From Roseomonas indoligenes (GTDB taxonomy: Bacteria > Pseudomonadota > Alphaproteobacteria > Acetobacterales > Acetobacteraceae), in the NCBI RefSeq assembly GCF_017813365.1, contig NZ_JAGIZA010000015.1, positions 62,001 through 126,000 of the forward strand: 64,000 nucleotides of DNA. The letters are read 5' to 3'. This document shows positions 25,875 through 34,316 of the stretch, piece after piece. The notes beneath the pieces are model-generated. The model worked only from the letters and a program-made list of their open reading frames with translations, was not told the DNA's origin and did no database searches. The position numbers and the translations under genes were made by a program. Positions within the stretch are counted from its first letter, which is position 1. Every line of letters begins with the position of its first letter.

Positions 25875-26747
25875 ATGAGCGAGAACCCGAAGCCGCCCCA
25901 GCCGCCGCAGCAGCAGGCACACCAGCCCGGCGTCGAGAGCGAGATGACGCCGCGCCCCCGCTCGGCGATGGAGGACTGGAAGGGTTCGGGCAAGCTGGAG
26001 GGCAAGAAGGCGCTGGTGACCGGAGGGGATTCCGGCATTGGGCGCGCCGTCGCGGTGGGCTTCGCCAAGGAGGGTGCCGACGTCTTCATCCTCTACAAGG
26101 ACGAGCACGGGGATGCCGCGGAGACGAAGCGGCTCGTGGAGGCTGCGGGGCGCCGCTGCGAAAGCATCGCGGGCGACGTGGGCGACGCGACCTTTGCGAA
26201 GCAGGCCGTGGAGAAGGCTGTGTCCTTTCTCGGCGGTCGGATCGACGTGCTGGTGAACAACGCGGCGGAGCAGCATGTCTGCGAGTACCTGGCGGACATA
26301 GATCCGGCCCAGGTGGAGCGGACCTTCCGCACGAACATCTTCGGCTATTTCTGGATGACGAAGTTCGCGCTGCCGCACATGCCCGACGGCGCGGCGATCG
26401 TGAACACCACCTCCGTCACGGCCTATCGTGGCAGCCCGCAGCTGGTGGATTATTCCAGTACGAAGGGCGCTATCGTCGCCTTCACGCGCAGCCTGTCGAA
26501 CCAGCTCTACAAGGCGCGCAAGATCCGCGTGAACGCGGTCGCGCCGGGACCGATCTGGACGCCGCTCATCCCCGCCAGCTTCGACGCGGAGAAGACGGCG
26601 GAGCACGGCGCGTCGGCCCAGATGGGCCGTGCGGGGCAGCCGGACGAGGTCGCGCCCTCCTACATCTTTCTCGCCTCGGATTCGGACAGCTCCTACATCA
26701 ACGGGCAGGTGCTGCATCCGAATGGCGGTGACGTGGTGAACGGCTGA
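25875..26747 (+). CDS. SDR family oxidoreductase (YghA-like)
   Basis: A 290-residue classical short-chain dehydrogenase with a ~45-residue Pro/Gln-rich N-terminal extension ([15 protein letters not shown]). The cofactor site is [20 protein letters not shown] and the catalytic Ser/Tyr/Lys region runs from [10 protein letters not shown] to [11 protein letters not shown]. The extended type is related to E. coli YghA, an NADP-dependent aldehyde reductase. AAGGAG precedes the ATG. Together with the alcohol dehydrogenase 28 bases downstream and the next SDR it forms a putative carbonyl/alcohol redox or stress operon. Confidence 0.88.
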   Translation: MSENPKPPQPPQQQAHQPGVESEMTPRPRSAMEDWKGSGKLEGKKALVTGGDSGIGRAVAVGFAKEGADVFILYKDEHGDAAETKRLVEAAGRRCESIAGDVGDATFAKQAVEKAVSFLGGRIDVLVNNAAEQHVCEYLADIDPAQVERTFRTNIFGYFWMTKFALPHMPDGAAIVNTTSVTAYRGSPQLVDYSSTKGAIVAFTRSLSNQLYKARKIRVNAVAPGPIWTPLIPASFDAEKTAEHGASAQMGRAGQPDEVAPSYIFLASDSDSSYINGQVLHPNGGDVVNG

Positions 26748-26775
26748 ACTCTCTCAGAACTTAGGGAAAACGCGC

Positions 26776-27945
26776 ATGAAGGCGATCACCTGGCACGGCA
26801 AGGGCGACATGCGGTGTGAGACCGTGCCCGACCCGAAGATCGAGGACGGCCGCGACTGCATCATCAAGGTGTCGTCCTGCGCCATCTGCGGATCCGACCT
26901 GCACATCATGGACGGGATGATCCCCGGCATGGAACGCGGCGACGTCGTCGGCCATGAGTGCATGGGCGAGGTGGTCGAGGTTGGCAAGGACAACAAGAGG
27001 CTGAAGGTCGGCGACCGCGTGGTGGTGCCCTTCACCATCTCCTGCGGTGAATGCTTCTTCTGCCAGAAGGGCTGGTACTCCGGCTGCGAGCGTTCCAACC
27101 CGAATGCCAAGGTGGCGGAGAAGCTGTGGGGCCATTCCCCGGCCGGTCTGTTCGGCTACTCCCACATCCTCGGCGGTTTCCCCGGCGGGCAGGCGGAGTA
27201 TGTGCGCGTTCCCTACGCCGATGTGGGCCCGATCAAGGTCCCCGAGGGGATGACGGACGAGCAGGTGCTGTTCCTGTCCGACATCTTCCCCACCGGCTTC
27301 ATGGGCGCGGATTTCTGCAACATCCAGGGCGGCGAGACGATCGCCATCTGGGGCTGCGGCCCGGTCGGCCAGATGGCGATCCGCAGCGCCTTCATCCTCG
27401 GCGCGGAGCGCGTCATCGCGATTGACACGGTGCCGGAGCGCCTGGCGCTGGCCCGCGCGGCGGGTGCGGAGACGCTCGACTTCCGTGAGGTGGACATCTA
27501 CGACGCCATCCAGGAGATGACGAAGGGCCGTGGCGCCGACGCCTGCATCGATGCGGTCGGCACCGAGGCGGACGGCACGGCGAGCTTCGATTCCGTGATC
27601 GACCGCATCAAGGTCGCGACCTTCATGGGAACGGACCGGCCGCACGTGCTGCGCCAAGCCATCCACTGCGTGCGGAACTTCGGCACCGTCTCCATCATCG
27701 GCGTCTACGGCGGCTTCCTGGACAAGATCCCCTTCGGCTCCGCCATCAACCGCGGCCTGACCTTCCGCATGGCCCAGACCCCCGTGCAGCACTACCTGCC
27801 GCGGCTGCTGCAGATGATCCAGGACGGGAAGATCGACCCCTCCTTCGTCATCACGCACACGGCGGGGCTGGAGGACGGGCCCGACCTCTACAAGACCTTC
27901 CGTGACAAGAAGGACGGCTGCATCAAGGTCGTCCTGAAGCCCTGA
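26776..27945 (+). CDS. Zinc-dependent alcohol dehydrogenase
   Basis: A 389-residue medium-chain dehydrogenase, close to the glutathione-independent formaldehyde dehydrogenase group. Catalytic zinc ligands are C38, H60 and E61 (CAICGSD and GHECMG). The structural zinc site is C90, C93, C96 and C104 ([16 protein letters not shown]). The NAD site is [12 protein letters not shown]. The sequence [20 protein letters not shown] is typical of this group. The substrate could be formaldehyde or a longer alcohol; the two flanking SDRs suggest joint work on carbonyl compounds. Confidence 0.9.
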   Translation: MKAITWHGKGDMRCETVPDPKIEDGRDCIIKVSSCAICGSDLHIMDGMIPGMERGDVVGHECMGEVVEVGKDNKRLKVGDRVVVPFTISCGECFFCQKGWYSGCERSNPNAKVAEKLWGHSPAGLFGYSHILGGFPGGQAEYVRVPYADVGPIKVPEGMTDEQVLFLSDIFPTGFMGADFCNIQGGETIAIWGCGPVGQMAIRSAFILGAERVIAIDTVPERLALARAAGAETLDFREVDIYDAIQEMTKGRGADACIDAVGTEADGTASFDSVIDRIKVATFMGTDRPHVLRQAIHCVRNFGTVSIIGVYGGFLDKIPFGSAINRGLTFRMAQTPVQHYLPRLLQMIQDGKIDPSFVITHTAGLEDGPDLYKTFRDKKDGCIKVVLKP

Positions 27946-27968
27946 GCCCTCCGGAAAGGAGAAGAACC

Positions 27969-28736
27969 ATGGCACTCGCCATCGTCACCGGCGCATCCAC
28001 CGGCATCGGGCTGGAACTCGCCAGGCAGGCCGCGCAGCACGGCTACGAGCTGCTGATCGCGGCCGACGAGCCGGAGATCGAGACCGCCGCCACGGAACTG
28101 CGCGCTTCCGGCGCGAAGGTGGAGGCGGTGCAGGCGGACCTCTCCACTACGGAGGGCGTGGACAAGCTCCTCGCCGCGACGAAGGGCCGTGAGGTGGAAG
28201 CCCTGCTGGCCAATGCCGGACGCGGCCTCGGCCACGCCTTCCTGGACCAGGATTTCGACCGCATCCGCGGGGTGGTGGACACCAACATCACCGGCACGCT
28301 CTACCTGATCCACAAGGTCGGGCAGGGCATGCGCGCGCGGAACGCCGGGCGCATCCTCATTACCGGCTCCATTGCCGGCTTCATGCCCGGCAGCTTCCAG
28401 GCCGTGTACAACGGCACCAAGGCCTTCCTGAACTCCTTCTCCTGGGCCATTAGGAACGAGCTGAAGGAGACGCAGGTCAGCGTGACCTGCCTGATGCCCG
28501 GCCCGACGGAGACTGAGTTCTTCGAGCGCGGCGACCTGATGGACACGCCCGTCGGCCAGCAGAAGAAGGACGATCCGGCCGAGGTGGCGAAGACCGGCTT
28601 CGCGGCGATGCTGCGCGGGGACGGCGACGTCGTCTACGGGCTGAAGAACAAGCTGCAATCGGCGGTGGCCAACGTGCTGCCGGCCGCCGTGACCGCGCAG
28701 ATGCATCGCGGGATGGCAGAGCCCGGCAAGGGCTGA
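27969..28736 (+). CDS. SDR family NAD(P)-dependent oxidoreductase
   Basis: A 255-residue classical SDR. The cofactor motif is IVTGASTGIGLELARQAA, the NAG motif is LLANAGRGLGH, and the catalytic serine and YxxxK are in LITGSIAGFMPGS and YNGTKAF. A very good AAAGGAG ribosome binding site precedes the ATG. It is the third gene of the run after the zinc dehydrogenase. Substrate unknown. Confidence 0.87.
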   Translation: MALAIVTGASTGIGLELARQAAQHGYELLIAADEPEIETAATELRASGAKVEAVQADLSTTEGVDKLLAATKGREVEALLANAGRGLGHAFLDQDFDRIRGVVDTNITGTLYLIHKVGQGMRARNAGRILITGSIAGFMPGSFQAVYNGTKAFLNSFSWAIRNELKETQVSVTCLMPGPTETEFFERGDLMDTPVGQQKKDDPAEVAKTGFAAMLRGDGDVVYGLKNKLQSAVANVLPAAVTAQMHRGMAEPGKG

Positions 28737-28742
28737 CAATGG

Positions 28743-28778
28743 CCAGGGGGAAGGGAGAGGACTTCTCCCGCCCCCTGG
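28743..28778 (+). terminator. Hairpin after the SDR gene (copy F)
   Basis: Outer arms CCAGGGGG (28743-28750) and CCCCCTGG (28771-28778) enclose an inner stem GGGAGA / TCTCCC with a GGACT loop. It lies between convergent genes, 6 bases after the SDR stop. It is a diverged relative of the GGAA hairpins and is followed by the same GGACCCCT. Confidence 0.62.
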
Positions 28779-28784
28779 ACCCCT

Positions 28785-29417
28785 TCACCCCACCAGTGCC
28801 GCCGCCAGGTTCACCGCCGCTGCCACCACCACGGCGTTGAACAGGAAGGACAGGATGGAGTGGCCCAGCACCAGGCGGCGCATGGCGGCCGACTGGGTGG
28901 TCACGTCCGAGACCTGGGCCGTCATGCCCACGGTCATCGCGAAGTAGAGGAATTCCGGGAAGTCGGGTTCCTCGTTCCCCGGGAAGTCCAGGCCCTCGCC
29001 CCGCAGCCAGTAGGCATGGGCGTAGTGATGGGCATAGAGCACCTGCACGAAGGTCCAGGAGACGAGGATGGTGGCCCCGGCCAGCAGCGCGGCCTCCTCG
29101 GCCCGCCCTGTGCCTTTCGCCCCCGCCAGGTCCAGGGCAACCGCCGCGATCGAGGCGAGGGACGCGGTTACGGAAAGTAGCAGGATGGTCCACTGGTCCT
29201 CGTCCAGCTCCTCCGCGCGCCTCTTCATCCGGTCGGGGTCGGCGCCCCAGAGCATCACCAGCACGGCGCCCATGTAGACCACAGCCGCAGCGTCCCAGGA
29301 GAAGAGCCAGCGGGCGATCCCGCCGGCCCCCAGGAACCAGGCCGTGGCCCAGCCCAGCACGCCCACGGCCAGCGCCCAGATCAGGATCGGGCGGCGGCTG
29401 AGGCGGGGCACGATCAC
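28785..29417 (-). CDS. DUF1345 family membrane protein
   Basis: A 210-residue integral membrane protein with about five helices. DUF1345 features include the AVVYMGAVLVMLWGADPDRM loop, the SWTFVQVLYAHHYAHAYW helix and EEPDFPEFLYFAMTVGMTAQ. The start is a GTG that overlaps the stop of the upstream Fe-S gene (GTGA). The function of DUF1345 is unknown. The coupling to a CCG-domain protein is the only context. Confidence 0.86.
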   Translation of the reverse strand: MIVPRLSRRPILIWALAVGVLGWATAWFLGAGGIARWLFSWDAAAVVYMGAVLVMLWGADPDRMKRRAEELDEDQWTILLLSVTASLASIAAVALDLAGAKGTGRAEEAALLAGATILVSWTFVQVLYAHHYAHAYWLRGEGLDFPGNEEPDFPEFLYFAMTVGMTAQVSDVTTQSAAMRRLVLGHSILSFLFNAVVVAAAVNLAAALVG

Positions 29418-30193
29418 CGGAGTGACTCTTCCGCCTCGCCGATCGGGGGCACCGCGTCGGTCATGCCGGCCAGCACCTCCGCCACATGGCGCACCCGCAC
29501 CTCGCTACCCTCGCGCTTCAGGCGGCCGGCGATGTTCAGCAGGCAGCCCATGTCGCCCGCCAGCAGCGTGTCCGCTCCGGTGGCCCGGATATCCGCCACC
29601 TTGTCCGTGACCATGCGGGCGGAGATGTCGGGGTACTTCACGCAGAAGGTGCCGCCGAAGCCGCAGCACACGTCGCGATCCGCCAGTTCCTTCACCGTCA
29701 GCCCCGGCACCGCCGCCAGCAGGCGGCGCGGCTGCTCGCGCACCCCCATCTCCCGCAGGCCGGAGCAGGAATCGTGGTAGGCGGCGACGCCGTCGTAAGG
29801 GGCGGGCGAAGCTTCCATCCCCATCACGTCGGAAAGGAAGGCCGTCAGCTCCTGCGTGCGGGCCGCCAGCGCCTCCGCGCGGGCGCGGTAATCCGGGTCG
29901 TCGGCGAAAAGGCCGGGGTAGTGGTGCGCGATCATCCCGGCGCAGGAGCCGGAGGGCGCCACCACGAAGTCGTATCCCAGGAAAGCGTCGATAGTCGCCC
30001 GCGCAAGGTCCTTTGCCGTCGCCCGGTCGCCCGCGTTGTAGGCGGGTTGCCCGCAGCAGGTCTGGGCGGCCGGCACCTCCACCTGGCACCCCGCCGCCTC
30101 CAGCAGCCGGATGGCCGCAAATCCCACCGTGGGCCGGTAGAGGTCCACCAGGCAGGTCACGAACAGCGCCACGCGCGGCTTGGTCTCAGGCAT
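29414..30193 (-). CDS. CCG-domain (Fe-S) binding protein, LutA/LldE-like
   Basis: A 259-residue soluble protein with two cysteine-rich CCG domains: QTCCGQPAYNAG and DVCCGFGGTFCVKYPD, with additional cysteines at PSGSCAGM and HDSCSGLRE. These motifs bind a noncubane iron-sulfur cluster in heterodisulfide-reductase-type proteins. LutA/LldE works with LutB and LutC in L-lactate oxidation, but neither partner is adjacent here, so either they are elsewhere or this protein has another partner. It is coupled to the DUF1345 gene. Confidence 0.87.
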   Translation of the reverse strand: MPETKPRVALFVTCLVDLYRPTVGFAAIRLLEAAGCQVEVPAAQTCCGQPAYNAGDRATAKDLARATIDAFLGYDFVVAPSGSCAGMIAHHYPGLFADDPDYRARAEALAARTQELTAFLSDVMGMEASPAPYDGVAAYHDSCSGLREMGVREQPRRLLAAVPGLTVKELADRDVCCGFGGTFCVKYPDISARMVTDKVADIRATGADTLLAGDMGCLLNIAGRLKREGSEVRVRHVAEVLAGMTDAVPPIGEAEESLR

Positions 30194-30286
30194 CGCGGCG
30201 CAGGATAGAACGGGGACCGGGACTTCGCCACGGGTGAGGGATCCGGGAGGCTCCGGGGGACGACGGCAAGGCCGATCCTCCCCCGT

Positions 30287-31153
30287 TCAAGCCCTATCCC
30301 CTGCCGTCACGGGATCGCGCGCCGAGGCGGCCAGCCAGCCGCCGCCCACCACCAGCGCCGCCGCTGCCAGCACGCGCGGCCCTGCCGTTCCCTCGCCGGT
30401 CAGCAGGAGCAGCAGGGTGGAGGCCACCGGCACCGCATAGGCCAGGGTGCCCAGCAGCCGTGGGTCGCCGCGCTTCATGCCCACGTCCCACAGGAAAAAG
30501 GCCACCCCTACCGGCCCCAGCCCGAGCAGGACCGCCGAGATCCATTGCCGGGCATCCGGCGCCACCGTCGCCTCGAAGCCAAGATGGGCCAGCAGCGCCA
30601 GGATGGCCGAGGCAAGGCAGAACCCCGCCACGGCCTCCGTCGGCACCGCCGCCATCCGGCGCGAGGTGACCGAGTAGGTGGCCCAGACAAAGGCCGCCGC
30701 GGCCGCGCAAAGGAAGCCGGGTCCGGCCCCCGGCGGGAATTCCGCGCCCGGCCCCACCACCAGCGCGCAGCCGAGGCCCCCCAGCACCACCCCCGCCAGC
30801 CGCCGCGCCCCCAGCCGCATTCCCAGCACCGGCGCCGAGAGCAGCACGATGAGCAGCGGCCAGAGATAGTTCAGAAGGCTCGCCTCAACCGGCGGGGCCC
30901 AGGCCAGGGCGGCGAAATACAGCGCGTGATAGCCGAACAGTCCGCCCACCCCGTGCAGCCAGGCCAGGGGCGGCTGGCGCAGCACGCCCAGCCTTCCCTG
31001 AAAGGCCAGCCAGGCCGTGGCGAGCACCCCCGCCGTGCCGAAGGCCATGGCCGTCATCTGCAGCGGCGGCACCCCTGCCGAGCCGCGCGCCAGCACCGCC
31101 AGGAAGGCCCAGAGCAGCAGCGCGGCCACACCGGAGAGCGTTGCGCGGCTCAC
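30287..31153 (-). CDS. EamA-family (DMT) transporter, YddG-like
   Basis: A 288-residue membrane protein with about ten helices and two EamA repeats. The first includes SLLNYLWPLLIVLLSAPVLG and the second begins at FVWATYSVTSRRMAAVPTEA. This arrangement is close to the YddG group of aromatic amino-acid exporters. The start is a GTG at 31153. Substrate not determinable. It is divergent from the holin-like gene. Confidence 0.86.
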   Translation of the reverse strand: MSRATLSGVAALLLWAFLAVLARGSAGVPPLQMTAMAFGTAGVLATAWLAFQGRLGVLRQPPLAWLHGVGGLFGYHALYFAALAWAPPVEASLLNYLWPLLIVLLSAPVLGMRLGARRLAGVVLGGLGCALVVGPGAEFPPGAGPGFLCAAAAAFVWATYSVTSRRMAAVPTEAVAGFCLASAILALLAHLGFEATVAPDARQWISAVLLGLGPVGVAFFLWDVGMKRGDPRLLGTLAYAVPVASTLLLLLTGEGTAGPRVLAAAALVVGGGWLAASARDPVTAGDRA

Positions 31154-31258
31154 CGCGCGCGTCGCGCGTCGCGGGGGGCAACCGTCGCGCGAAGGCCGCG
31201 TTGCCCCCGCGTCCCGCCGGGTTCATCCGGCGCCGCATTGGCATAGGAGTGGAGCAAG

Positions 31259-31618
31259 GTGGGCTTCCTGATTCGCACGGTCATCACGGCCGTGGCTTTC
31301 TACATCGCCGCGAACCTCGTGTCCGGGCTCTACTTCCCGAGCCTGACGAACCTTATCATCGCGGCGATCGTCTTCGGCGTCGTCAACGCCCTTATCCGGC
31401 CGATCGTCGCCACCCTGTCCCTGCCGCTGACGGTCCTCACGCTGGGGCTGTTCACGCTGGTGATCAACGCGCTGATGCTCGCGCTGACCGCGCTGCTGAT
31501 GCCGGGCATGCGGATCACCAGCTTCGGCACGGCCTTCATCGCGGCGATCATCATCTGGGTGGTCTCCTGGATCGCCAACAAGCTGGTCGGCGAGCGCACC
31601 GTCCAGCCCGTCGGCTGA
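31259..31618 (+). CDS. Phage-holin-superfamily-IV-like membrane protein
   Basis: A 119-residue protein with four predicted helices, matching the small membrane family usually labelled mycobacterial 4-TMS phage holin superfamily IV. Landmarks are the VFGVVNALIRPIVATLSLP loop and TLGLFTLVINALMLAL. GTG start with GGAG just upstream. There is no phage context; such proteins are widespread chromosomal membrane proteins of unknown role. Confidence 0.85.
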   Translation: MGFLIRTVITAVAFYIAANLVSGLYFPSLTNLIIAAIVFGVVNALIRPIVATLSLPLTVLTLGLFTLVINALMLALTALLMPGMRITSFGTAFIAAIIIWVVSWIANKLVGERTVQPVG

Positions 31619-31625
31619 GGACACG

Positions 31626-31647
31626 GGGGCAGCCGCGAGGCTGCCCC
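31626..31647. terminator. GCGA-loop hairpin between convergent genes
   Basis: Perfect 9-bp stem GGGGCAGCC (31626-31634) / GGCTGCCCC (31639-31647) capped by a GCGA (GNRA) loop, 8 bases after the holin-like stop. It probably ends transcription from both sides. Confidence 0.72.
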
Positions 31648-31660
31648 TCACCCCGCCCCC

Positions 31661-32296
31661 TCACCCCGTCGGCAGCGCCCGATAGGGCAGGGGCGCGATG
31701 CGGGTGGCGTACCAGTCCACCCTCTCCCACACGCCGCCCGTCACATAAGGGTCTTCCGCCCACCAGCCCCGGGCGTCGTCCACCGATTCATGGGCCGTGA
31801 TGGCGACGGAGCCGATCATCGCCCCGCCGGGCCTGTCAAGGATCGCCCCGCCCAGGGCGAGCACACTGGCCTCGGCCGCAGGGCGGACACGGGCGAAATG
31901 CCGTTCTCGCACCGCCAGCCGCCGCTCTCTCGCCGCCTCGTCCGTGCCGTCCCAGGCTACGGCAATGGTGTGTGTCGGGCGCTCGGGCACCGGCCCGTCC
32001 GGGAAGGGAGGGTAGGGAAGACCTGCGATGCGGAAGGGATGCACGGCGTGGCTTTCCCATACGCCGCCATGCCGGAATGGCTCGACCGCCAGATAATCCT
32101 CCAGCGCCTCAGCCTTCACCAGCATGAGGGAGCCGCGGTACCCACCGCCCTCTGTATCCAGCAGGGGCACGCCGATGATCAGCGTTCCCGCCTCCGCCAT
32201 CCTTCCCAGCAGGTCGAGATGCGCGGGGCGTGCCCCTCCGATCAGCGCCCCGGCCTCTGCCGAGGCCCGCGCCAGCACCAAACGGCATTCCGACAT
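31661..32296 (-). CDS. Tandem YciI-domain protein
   Basis: A 211-residue protein with two consecutive YciI-like domains. The first (about 1-95) ends in VEPFRHGGVWESHAVHPFRI; the second (about 108-205) ends in EDPYVTGGVWERVDWYATRI. The matching DPY/EPF and GGVWE segments show an internal duplication. YciI domains normally dimerise, so this is a fused pseudo-dimer. GGAGGATG precedes the ATG at 32296. Function unknown. A second, single-domain YciI gene lies at 5646. Confidence 0.82.
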   Translation of the reverse strand: MSECRLVLARASAEAGALIGGARPAHLDLLGRMAEAGTLIIGVPLLDTEGGGYRGSLMLVKAEALEDYLAVEPFRHGGVWESHAVHPFRIAGLPYPPFPDGPVPERPTHTIAVAWDGTDEAARERRLAVRERHFARVRPAAEASVLALGGAILDRPGGAMIGSVAITAHESVDDARGWWAEDPYVTGGVWERVDWYATRIAPLPYRALPTG

Positions 32297-32361
32297 GGCC
32301 CATCCTCCGCCGCGCAAGGCTGCCCAGGAGGCTGGCGGAGCGATGGGCCGCCGGCAAGGCG

Positions 32362-32601
32362 CTACTTGTTGGTACGGCCGAGATGGCCGGGGTTCACCCC
32401 GCCCTCGCGAGTCGTCTCGTTTCCGACATCGCCCTCGTCCGTGTTGTCGGCCTGCAGCGCGGCAGGATCGGTGCCGCGCCCGAAGGTGCCCTTGGAGGAG
32501 CCAATGCCAGGGTTGCGCTCGTCGTCGGAAGGCGGGCGGGGCACGCCGTCGCCCAGGCCCTCCTCGTTCGGGCCGCCCTTGGGGTGCTTCGATGACGTCA
32601 T
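32362..32601 (-). CDS. Small hydrophilic hypothetical protein
   Basis: A 79-residue, highly polar, Gly/Asp/Asn-rich protein with no hydrophobic stretch, probably disordered (for example EGLGDGVPRPPSDDERNPG). GGGAGG lies seven bases before the ATG at 32601, supporting translation. No family recognised; small disordered proteins of this kind are sometimes stress-related, but nothing here shows it. Confidence 0.62.
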   Translation of the reverse strand: MTSSKHPKGGPNEEGLGDGVPRPPSDDERNPGIGSSKGTFGRGTDPAALQADNTDEGDVGNETTREGGVNPGHLGRTNK

Positions 32602-32678
32602 GCTGGCCTCCCTTCGCGTGAAGGCAGTTTAACGGCCGGCCCCGCACATGGTTCCGGCCGCCAGAACGCTATCCGCCC

Positions 32679-33401
32679 TCAGTACATGTGCTGGCCGCCG
32701 TTGATGGAGAGGGTGGAGCCGGTGATGAAGTCCGCATCATCCGCCGTCAGGAAGCAGACGCCGCGGGCGATGTCGTCCGCCGTGCCCAGCCGCCCGCGCG
32801 GGATGCGGGCGATAATCTTCTCCAGCACGTCCGCCGGCACGGCACGCACCATCTCCGTGTCCACATAGCCCGGCGCCACCGCGTTCACGGTGATGCCGAG
32901 CCGCGCGCCTTCCTGCGCCAGTGCCTTGGTGAAGCCGTGGATGCCGGACTTGGCGGCGGCGTAGTTCACCTGCCCGTACTGCCCGGCCTGGCCGTTGATG
33001 GAGCCGATATTGACGATGCGGCCGAACTTCCGGCTGCTCATCCCATCCCAGACCAGCTTGCAGAGGTTGAAGCAGGAACCGAGATTCGTGTCGATCACGT
33101 CGTCCCACATCTTGCGGTCCATGCGCTTCATCGTGTTGTCGCGCGTGATGCCCGCATTGTTCACGAGGATCTCGACAGGCCCGACCTCCTCCTCGATCCG
33201 CTTCAGCGCCGTGGCGCATTGTTCCCAGTCGGAGACGTCGAACCGGTAGGTCTTGATCCCCGTCCGCTCCGTGAAGGCCCGCGCCGCTTCCTCATTCCCG
33301 GCATAGGAGGCGACCACCGTCCGCCCGGCCTTCTGCAGGTGCTCGCTGATGGCCGCGCCGATTCCGCGCTGCCCGCCGGTGACGAGTGCGATCTTTCCCA
33401 T
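32679..33401 (-). CDS. phaB: Acetoacetyl-CoA reductase
   Basis: NADPH-dependent acetoacetyl-CoA reductase, 240 residues, making (R)-3-hydroxybutyryl-CoA for polyhydroxybutyrate. The cofactor site is ALVTGGQRGIGAAISEHL. The catalytic set is the serine in NIGSINGQAGQ and Tyr-Lys in VNYAAAKSGIHGFTKAL. The NNAGITRDNTMKRM segment and C-terminal FITGSTLSINGGQHMY are diagnostic for PhaB. The ATG at 33401 is preferred (AAGGA upstream). phaA and phaC are not in the window. AT-rich DNA at 33485-33550 is a likely promoter region. Confidence 0.94.
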   Translation of the reverse strand: MGKIALVTGGQRGIGAAISEHLQKAGRTVVASYAGNEEAARAFTERTGIKTYRFDVSDWEQCATALKRIEEEVGPVEILVNNAGITRDNTMKRMDRKMWDDVIDTNLGSCFNLCKLVWDGMSSRKFGRIVNIGSINGQAGQYGQVNYAAAKSGIHGFTKALAQEGARLGITVNAVAPGYVDTEMVRAVPADVLEKIIARIPRGRLGTADDIARGVCFLTADDADFITGSTLSINGGQHMY

Positions 33402-33626
33402 TCGAGAAGTTCCTTCCGCAGGCGTTGTCTCCCGCACAAAGCTGACCCTGCCGCGCAGGGCCATCAAGGGCGCCAGGCGCACTATCGCACTGCACAACAA
33501 CGATTTTCTTCCGCTTGACCTTACGGCACGATTTTTCCGCACAAACAAATTCTGGCCTTTTCCGCCCGGCCGGGTGTAGGACCCCGCCCGCCTCGCCCCG
33601 AGCCGCGCTCCCTCAAGGACACCCCA

Positions 33627-33815
33627 ATGGATACCCCGATCGCCGCCGTGCTCTGGCCCGACCACGCCCGCCGCGACATGGCCGCCTTGATGCGGCTGGT
33701 GGCCCATCTGGAGCGCTGCTGCCTGGAGATCGGCGCCGAGGATGCCGCCGCGCACCTGGCCGAGGCCGCGGCCTGCCTTGCCGAGGACGGTGCCCAGCGG
33801 CGGATGGCGGCCTGA
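33627..33815 (+). CDS. Small helical hypothetical protein
   Basis: A 62-residue, mostly helical protein (MAALMRLVAHLERCCLEIGA, then AAAHLAEAAACLAEDG). AAGGA lies about eight bases before the ATG and codon use is like that of the neighbours. It is divergent from phaB and followed by a strong hairpin. No family recognised, and the short length leaves doubt. Confidence 0.5.
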   Translation: MDTPIAAVLWPDHARRDMAALMRLVAHLERCCLEIGAEDAAAHLAEAAACLAEDGAQRRMAA

Positions 33816-33839
33816 CCAGGCCAATCCGGCCCAGGTTGT

Positions 33840-34140
33840 TCCGAGGCCCCCGGGGAGGCTCCGCCTCCCCGGACCCCTCTGCCAGGAGGCTGGTTGGACC
33901 TATAGGTCCAACCCTGGACCTGCATCGGGCCGCCGCGGATGCGATGATCGAAAGGCAGAGCCGAACCGATTTTAAAACCATGTCGGCCCGGGCCGCCGTG
34001 TCAGTCGCCTGAGGTCATCGACCTCAGGCGCGCCGCCAGCGAAGCATCCCGCGGCAGCCCGATAGAAAAGGTGAGAGGGGGTCCAGGGGGAGAGAATTCC
34101 TTCTCTCCCCCTGAGGCCACCGGAGCCACAGCCCAGGATA
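33840..34140 (-). repeat. Dispersed composite hairpin element, copy C (reverse)
   Basis: Four inverted repeats are stacked in this gap. Read on the minus strand: module 1, CAGGGGGAGAGAA / TTCTCTCCCCCTG with a GGAA loop (34113-34084); module 2, GCCTGAGGTC / GACCTCAGGC (34029-34007) then CGACTGACA; module 3, CATCGCATCCGCGGC and GCAGGTCCAGG, then GGTTGGACC / GGTCCAACC (33913-33892) and CCGGGGAGGC / GCCTCCCCGG (33872-33850). The last hairpin also sits 34 bases after the 62-residue gene and could terminate it. The order matches copy B. Confidence 0.78.
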
Positions 34141-34316
34141 AGGCCTCATCGCAACAGGCTCTCCGGTGACCTCTTCCCTGCCCAGGGTGCGGCAGGATGC
34201 CCAAACGGCGTGCAGCCTCTTGCCCCGTCCCTTCCTTCGGCCGTCACGCCCCCCCTATCGCCGTGGTATCCTTCCGACCTAGCCTTCGCGCGGTTTGACG
34301 CATCGGAGATGCCGCG

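Noticed and set aside
33402-33626. PhaR-type operator in the phaB upstream region
   Set aside because: TGC-containing motifs are present near 33490 but do not form a convincing spaced pair; AT-richness there only supports a promoter.
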